Shown here: piece after piece, positions 57,166-64,000 of the stretch
Layout of the letters: the number at the start of each line of letters is the position of its first letter
How positions within the stretch are numbered: position 1 is the first letter of the stretch
NCBI RefSeq assembly: GCF_000972845.2
Contig: NC_040029.1
Location: 2,268,695 to 2,332,694, forward strand
Length of the DNA stretch: 64,000 nucleotides
Source: Larimichthys crocea
Taxonomy: Eukaryota; Chordata; Actinopteri; Sciaenidae
Direction of reading: 5' to 3'
Translations under genes and position numbers: made by a program
The notes under the pieces: model-generated
What the model was told of the DNA's origin: nothing
Seen by the model: the letters and a program-made list of their open reading frames with translations, nothing else
Database searches by the model: none

Positions 57166-60100
57166 TTGGCCTTCAGTCAGAAAATAAACTTTGAAATGTG
57201 ACAGCAATAATCTGAAACACACATTTAAGGTTTTATGATTTGGATTATTGCTGAGATGTTTTTATTAATTGTATCGACCACACAAACACACTCGCTCACA
57301 CACACGCAAACCTGTTGATTATGCGATTAGCCGCGATGATGAAAAGCAGCTGTGATTCTTGGAGAGCGGACTAAAGACGGCCTCGTGCTTTCATTGCATG
57401 TGTGTTTAAAGGCATCATCAGGTTTGGTGTGACGCCGTCAGAGAACACACCAAAAGTCTTACAAGACAGAGCGATCAGACCAGCGTTACTGAAGAGACAC
57501 TCCGCCCTGAAAACCACATCCCATCGATTTTCCTGCGACCGCCTGTCTCATACTGATGAAGTCATGTTTGGGTCACAGTCTAAAAAACCAGACTCAACAA
57601 GAACCTTTCCTGCAAACGGCTTTAAATATAATCCACCCTGTACTAATGAATTAGATACAGGCCCGGCTGACTCATAGCCCGTCTGAGGTCTGTTCATTTC
57701 ATGGTCATGCTAATGAGCCGAAAACCATCTGTGGATACAGTGGACGCTCATTCCGCTTCAGTGCAGCACCTCCAGGATGTTACACTTGGTCGTGAAGAGA
57801 GTGTGTGGGCGCCTGTTTGTTTCTTGCTCATGAGAGAGATTTGTACATGTTTGCAAATCCAGACTAAACTGTCGCGTGGAGTTACAGGTGGCAGCTCGAT
57901 GATGATTTTGGTTTTGCGCTCAAAAGTTTAAATCAAGAGAAGAGCTTTACCCGGTGGAAGAGACCACTATGATGGCGCGGGGGTTGACCAAGTCTGTGTC
58001 AAACAGCGTCCGCCTCCCGCTGCCGTCCAGGTTGGCGGTCTCAATCATGTCTGGGTTTGAGTCGACCCAGAACATGCGCCTACGTTTGACGTCCACCGCC
58101 AAGCCCTCTGGACTGACCAGATCTATACGGAGCAGACCATATCGTTAATATCATGTAGAACATCATACAATTATTACAGAAATAATGTGTGTGTGTGTGT
58201 GTTTCTTACTTGTGTTAATGAGGATCTCAGGCTCCGCTCCAGGCTCCATTGAGGCTCTGTTGATTGTTCTTGCAGACAGATCTGTCCAATAGACTCGGTT
58301 CTCTTTGCAGTCATAGGCTATACCGACAACTATGGAACCCTGGACACACACACACAAACATTAGATTCGCCTCTTTTGTAATGTTTCTCTTAACTTCCCG
58401 TTGAGTAGTAACTCTCTTAACATCTCTTACATGTAGAGTCAGCAGTGTTTTGGACTCGCTTGCATCCAGTTTGGTCCCCTTCAGAGGCAACGCTCCTATT
58501 TTCTGTCCCTGAGCGTACAGCAGTGTGATGTCAGTGTTTGTGGGAGGGGTCACACTTGGGCGGGGCAATGGACGCACAGTGGGCGGGGCCACTGAGGGGA
58601 GGCCTGTGAGACAAGATGTAATGGATTTTAAAAAAAACAAAGATCTCAGCCATGATGGATGTAACATGTAGTACAGGTGAAGCAGTACTCACATGCAGGT
58701 TTGACTGCACTGTGTGATCGGGTGCCAGGGACCTCTCGCCCGTCCTGGTCCACACACCAGCAGTAGGTGGTCTCTCCATAACACTGCACTGGACTGAGAG
58801 ACAAGTCACAAATAATTTGTCATTAAAAACTATTTCAACTATGTTTTTTGTTATGTATGTGTGTGTGTGTGTGTGTGTGTGGTGTGTACCTGAATTCACC
58901 ATCTGGATCACACTGGGGCACGTATTGCTGTGACTCCGGTTTTCCGCCGTAATGCTCAATCAAACTGGCCTTCCATCGCTCACACACACTCTCAGGGCGC
59001 TGGGTCGGAGCCACAGGGACTGAAGGCGACATGAATCAAACACACCCAGCGTTTTTTAAGTTAACTATAATGCTATATGATTGTACAGTTACACTTCAGA
59101 TCTGATTCTGCTGTAATTCATCATCATTATTTAAGTATGTTCCTTGGGCGTTCTCTGGCTCAAGTTTATATCACTGCGCTTGGCGGAGTGCTTGATTAAT
59201 GGTGTGTGGAGCCTATGTGTTTAAACTCATACACACATCTTGCTTTTGTCAATACTGTTTACCATGTAAAATCCTTTTAATAGCTCACTTTACAGGAGAC
59301 CAAACCCAAAACCACTTTAGGCTTCCACTAATGTTTATACTGACCTCTGTGTAAGTTTCTAATGTGACGCTGCACAGTTTCTAAACTAAGACATATTTTA
59401 AAGGAGGGTGAGAAGAGAACAGCTCTATAGTGAGATGTAAAGTCAGACATCAACTAAACAAACAGACTGAAGTCTTGAAATACATTTGACGCCGGACTTA
59501 TTGTGGTGGAGGTTAGGAAGTTGCAATCCAGTCCTATGAATCACCTCGTTTTACTTCTATTTACTGTTTCACCACATGACCAGCTGCATTTAGTAGTCTC
59601 TATGTCTCTGACATCTTTACCAGAAATTGACAGCATGTGGATTGTCCAAAAAAAAAATCATTGATATTTCAATCCTCAGGCTGACTTACTGCGCTGGCAG
59701 TGAGTTGTAATACTTATGTGGGTAGGCATAAATACAGACTAACTTCAACCAACACACACATTTGAGAGTTTAATGTGGGTGTTTGATGCCTGCATCATGT
59801 AAACTGCTAAATTGGTTGCAAACTTAATTTGTGAATACAGTTCAAATCGTCAAAGGATGGGCTTACATCCACGTGGATAATGATGTCTGACCCCTGATTT
59901 GGACCAGTGGATATGAATGTCTACCCAAATATGTACAGGAAATGCCCTTGCCGCCCTCATCCAGAACTATTACAGAGGAATCTCTGAATAAGCTCCAGTG
60001 CAGTAACCACCAGAAAAAATACTGTGGTTGCACTGCACAGCTTCCAGGTGTGAAGGAGAGCGACTGAATGCGAAGTAGGAATGAAACAAAGTTCAGACAA

Positions 60101-63100
60101 AAACATTTAAAAAAAAAGCTGAGCAAACACACAAATCTACAAGCATGTGTTTCCGTGTCTGTGCATCCGCAGGGTGGGTGTAACGCTGTTTTGTCACTCA
60201 GCTGGGCAGGCAGCACGGCTTGTTTTGGTTTGGTTGCTCGGCGACAGCAAGCAGGCCATCTCACCACGAAATGACCACTTGAGATGGTCATAAATGGAAT
60301 TTATAGCAAGAGCCGAGTTTATAGAACAGCCTGTGTGTACATTAGAGTGTGCATGACAGGGCTAAGAATCTTTAGTTAATAGCCACGAGGACGTTACTTT
60401 TGAGATTTTCTTTGTTTCATTGCCATTTTGCCTACGCAACTATTTATCAGATTAATTGCTGTACATCTAAAGTACTCATCTAAGTGTTTTCCTGAAGCCC
60501 TTCAGGTGTAATCATTGTTTCTTTTTTGATGAACACCACTCTTATATCTGTGTGCAAGCTATCATTTTTAATCCGTGCAAAAACCAAAGGGTCGTTTTCT
60601 GATGGGGCAATGACTTCTTGGAAATGTTTCACTCCCTCTCACTCTGAGGTTGCCTGGAAACAAGCAAATACTCTTTATAGGTGCTGGTAGGTTTGTACTG
60701 GTCTTCTCATCTAAATCTCAGCTACAAAGCAAATAGGCATTCTTCTTCCAAAAAACAATTCTTTTAATGTGAATTGTATTTCTCTTAGATGCATAAATCC
60801 TTGGCTGAATCAATAGTTGTGAAAATGTCAAGTTGTCGTCATAGCTTGATCAAGATCTACTCATATCCTGCATGGACTATTATAAATCCTCTGTGACTGG
60901 GCTTCAAATGATTATCTTTAGTCCCTGAAGCTCATTCTGAAAGCTGAAAATCTTCTTTTATGATCCATTGCCTTCATTCTGGCTTCCCATTTGGCTGAGA
61001 TCCGATCCCTGAATGCGTCTACAAATCCTGACAAGTTTGGACGTAACAAGTCTTGTGCGGCAAACAGAAGTCTCACCTGGTCTGTCACAGTCTACAGGAG
61101 GTGTACCAGGTCCAGTCCTGGTTCCGTCTCTCTCCTCTCCCCTGGCGTCCACACACCAACATTGTCCAGTGGAACTGTAGCACTGAAATACATGACAAAT
61201 AAAAACCAAATTATCAGTAAGAAGAACACAAAAGAAAGACATAAAAAGAAGGGTTAATCTCTGTTTGCAGAGAAATCAGTTTTACCTGTTGAGATGTGTA
61301 CTGTCCGTTATCATCACACTGAGGTACAAAGGCTCCTAAGAGAGGATATCCCTCTGGACTGGTAGTCTGTACACTGTCTCTGTGCTGCTCACAGTGAGTT
61401 TTAGGACGTGCTGGTTCATCTGGAGAAAATTAACACATTTTCACAAGTTAAATAAACACAAGGGTTTGATCTTAACTTGGCTGGTTATCTTTCCTGACTG
61501 CTAAGACCTGATCCTACACTAACAACTCTATGCAGATGACATTCATCTTTCTTGTCCCATAGACTTACGTTGTCTCATCATCATCACCTAAATTTAGCTG
61601 TAAGAAAAGTATATGCCTTGTTCGTTAGACCGTGCATTCTGTCAATCATTGTACTTTGTTCAGTCCGTTTTTTGATTTAAGGTGCAACTTTCTAGTGTGC
61701 AAGAACTTTTAAGTATTTAATCCTGACCTCTGCAACACGTCTGCTGCACAGTGTTATTCCCTGACAAGCATCTGGCATGCATCATACACATTTTTGTTCT
61801 ATGGTTTTCCCTCTACAACATTTGGCTTGTTCAAGTGCATGTCTTGTATTAAGTATATACTCTCAATCTCTGGCTGGCCTTGTAAAGGACTCTTATACAA
61901 CTCATCCAGACTACTGCAGAATGTTTGTGTGCCTTGACTCTGGCCTCCTGCTTTACTGTAACACTCATATGAAACATAGCCCATGAGGTCTTTGTCAAAA
62001 TAAAGCTGCAGTCTCACCTGGTTTGTCACAGTCTTTAGGTTGTGTACCAGGTGGAGTCCTGGTTCCTGCTCTCTCCTGTCCTCTACTGTCCACACACCAA
62101 CAACGTCCAGAAGAGCCGTGGCACTAACACAATAAAAAAAGATAATTCAGGTCTTGAACTCTTTTCAAGTTAAAGTAATATTAAACCATGAAAACACAGA
62201 TCAATAGATCGATCGTTCATCTGATGCTGACCTGCAGTGGTTGGTACTGTCCATTAGCATCGCATTGTGGTACATAAGCTCCAACTATAGGATATCCTTC
62301 TGAACTGGTAGCCTGTGCTCTCTCTCTGTGGTATTCGCAGTGAGTTTTAGGACGCTCTGGTTCAGCTGGAAAACATTTAAAAGTTTATACAAGTTATTGA
62401 TGAACACACAAATAGTTTCTAGCTAATTTGAGTACTCCTCTTTGTCCCTCTCCTGTCCCTCTATGCTGATGACAATCAACTATTCTGGTAAGCTGACCTC
62501 TGAAAGACCACTCCATCCTTGATGGTATCACAATTATTCCTGCACATACTACAGACTTGCTATAAATAGTAGCTATAAATAGCAATCTCACCTGGTCTGT
62601 CACAGTCTACACTTGGTGTACCAGGTGGAGTCCTGGTTCCTGCTCTCTCCTGCCCCCTACCGTCCACACACCAACAATGTCCAGTGGAGCCGTGGCACTG
62701 AAACAGACATAATAATCATTCTGACACCTAAAGCAATATAGAATAAGGATGCACAGTATATGTCAATTACAAAACAATCAGAATGATACCTGTTGAGATG
62801 TGTATTGTCCATTTGAATCACACTGAGGTACAAACACTCCTGGTATAGGATATCCCTCTGGACTGGTAGTCTGCACACTGTCTCTGTGCTGCTCGCAGTG
62901 AGTTTTAGGACGCTCTGGTTCATCTGGAGAAAATTAACACATTTGCACAAGATAAGGAAAGACATGAGAGCTTTTGTCAAAAGTGTTTATATAAGTCATT
63001 ATGATTTACTGGACATCTTTAACAGATTCACACGTTGGACCTTAATTTGGCCAGCCCTGATCCTGAACTAACAACTCTATGCAGATGACATTCATCTTTC

Positions 63101-63862
63101 ATGTCTTGTCCCTCTTGTCTTGGAGGGTCGAGGTCTGTGCATCTCAAGTTGTATCCTCATCACCTAAATTTAGCTGTAAGAAAACTATGTTCTTTATTTG
63201 TAATCTGACCTCTAACTGTCCATGTTTTTGATTCGATGTGCAACTTTCGGATGTGCAAGAAAGTTGTAGTTATTGATATTACACGAATGATGTGCTGTAC
63301 TGTTGTTATTGGCATGACAGAACTGAGGCACTTGTGCTGAGGTCTGTAAGCATCACTGAAGAAAAAGTTCACCTTCAAGTGTAATATTGCAATCAAACAA
63401 CACTTACCACCAAAATAAATGTAACATAGTATATATAGACTCAATATGTCTCCTGATTTGTCTTAATAAATAAAAAGTTTTTAACGCTCAAGAATGTTTG
63501 TGTAAACCTGCAGTCTCACCTGGTTTGTCACAGTCTTTAGGTTGTGTACCAGGTGGAGTCCTGGTTCCTGCTCTCTCCTGTCCTCTACTGTCCACACACC
63601 AGCAATGTCCAGAAGAGCCGCGGCACTAACACAATAAAGAAAGATAAATCAGGTCTTGAACTCTTTTCAAGTTATGTAATATTAAACCATGAAAACACAG
63701 ATCAATAGATCAGTCATCTGATGCTGACCTGCAGTGGTTGGTATTGTCCATTAGCATCGCATTGGGGTACATAAGCTCCAACTATAGGATATCCTTCTGA
63801 ACTGGTAGCCTGTGCTCTCTCTCTGTGGTATTCGCAGTGAGTTTTAGGACGCTCTGGTTCAG
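55530..63862 (-). CDS. Nidogen-2, C-terminal part (partial, runs off the right edge)
   Basis: Sixteen minus-strand exons in frame: 63862-63729, 63625-63520, 62923-62790, 62697-62592, 62365-62232, 62123-62018, 61419-61286, 61182-61077, 59019-58890, 58793-58693, 58603-58431, 58339-58210, 58122-57951, 56200-56043, 55891-55768 and 55641-55530. The first ten encode five thyroglobulin type-1 domains, two exons each, with QC, CWCV and a final C. A Pro-rich linker follows, then a YWTD/LDL-receptor class B propeller (VYWTD, MFWVD, LYWTDW, VCWAD, FYYTDW). The end is [13 protein letters not shown] with TAA at 55532-55530. A NID2-type end lacks the last EGF domain of nidogen-1. Nidogen links laminin and collagen IV in basement membranes; the G1/G2 and EGF parts must lie beyond the window. 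Mammalian NID2 has two thyroglobulin domains, so five is an expansion. Confidence 0.9.
56201..57950 (-). other. nid2 intron with CA microsatellites
   Basis: No exon found. It holds (CA)n tracts near 56804-56836 and 57113-57166 and a GT tract near 56990-57007. Confidence 0.6.
57113..57166. repeat. (CA)n microsatellite in a nid2 intron
   Basis: About 25 CA units with one interruption near 57151. Confidence 0.9.
59020..61076 (-). other. Large nid2 intron between thyroglobulin domains 4 and 5
   Basis: No exon recognised in 2.06 kb. It separates the tandem array of thyroglobulin domains from the more diverged last one. Confidence 0.6.
60900..63862 (-). repeat. 1.5-kb tandem duplication of thyroglobulin exons in nid2
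   Basis: Two units, about 63862-62370 and 62365-60900, each with two thyroglobulin domains (four exons). Matching exon starts are offset by 1497, 1502, 1504 and 1515 bases, and the inner introns are 596 and 598 bases. Domain 1 is closest to domain 3, and 2 to 4. Intron sequence is also conserved (for example 'aacaactctatgcagatgac' at about 61517 and 63069). All four domains begin and end in phase 1, so copying keeps the frame. Confidence 0.88.
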
Positions 63863-64000
63863 CTGGAAAACATTTAAAAGTTCATACTTAGTATAGTGAG
63901 TTATTAATGAACACACAAATTGTTTCTAGCTTATTCCAAGACACAGGTTTGGACAAAATTACCATGCTTTAAGAGAACATGAATAGTAATGTTTCACAGA
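63863..64000 (-). other. nid2 intron at the window edge
   Basis: The sequence after the acceptor of domain 1 resembles the intron upstream of domain 3 (62366-62420). This hints that yet another unit may lie beyond the edge. Confidence 0.5.

Overview
This is nuclear DNA from a teleost fish, most likely a percomorph. Genes are split by short GT-AG introns, and (CA)n tracts and fish-type SINE/MITE remnants are common. The recognisable proteins are vertebrate: hemopexin (Wap65), connexins, SAP18, RTRAF and nidogen-2. There are no bacterial features.

Layout. 1-4860: no gene seen. 4861-27180: a direct tandem duplication. Copy A (4861 to about 15440) holds a noncoding first exon, a single-exon TRIM32-like NHL-repeat gene (7560-10154) and a complete ten-exon hemopexin gene (11109-14823). 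Copy B (about 15441-27180) keeps the duplicated noncoding exon and a second intact hemopexin gene (22760-26565). It has lost the NHL coding exon and the hemopexin TATA promoter, and it carries a decayed Ty3/gypsy-type LTR element (16103-21370). 27708-28269: an unrecognised coding-like terminal exon. 29737-42184: a minus-strand connexin pair, gja3 (34031-35850) and a beta-type connexin (41130-42184), both with introns inside the coding region, separated by a GC-rich stretch and an AT-rich minisatellite (38834-39311). 46266-48179: sap18 (+). 49767-52066: rtraf (+). 52690-63862 and beyond: the 3' half of nid2 (-), convergent with rtraf and running off the right edge.

How the genes relate. Hemopexins are secreted haem-binding plasma proteins. 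The two connexins would form gap-junction channels (gja3 is a lens connexin in other vertebrates). SAP18 and RTRAF act in nuclear RNA and chromatin complexes. Nidogen-2 is a basement-membrane linker. The gja3/beta-connexin and rtraf/nid2 neighbours match gene pairs known in mammals; the genes do not otherwise form one pathway.

Most notable: (1) the second hemopexin gene was cut off from its own TATA promoter almost exactly at the expected start site and now lies behind a duplicated first exon of the NHL gene; (2) nid2 has at least five thyroglobulin type-1 domains, four of them in a 1.5-kb A-B-A-B tandem array; (3) two neighbouring connexin genes have five coding introns, none at shared positions. 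All exon boundaries were read by eye from splice consensus and reading frame; family names come from recognised motifs, not from a database search.
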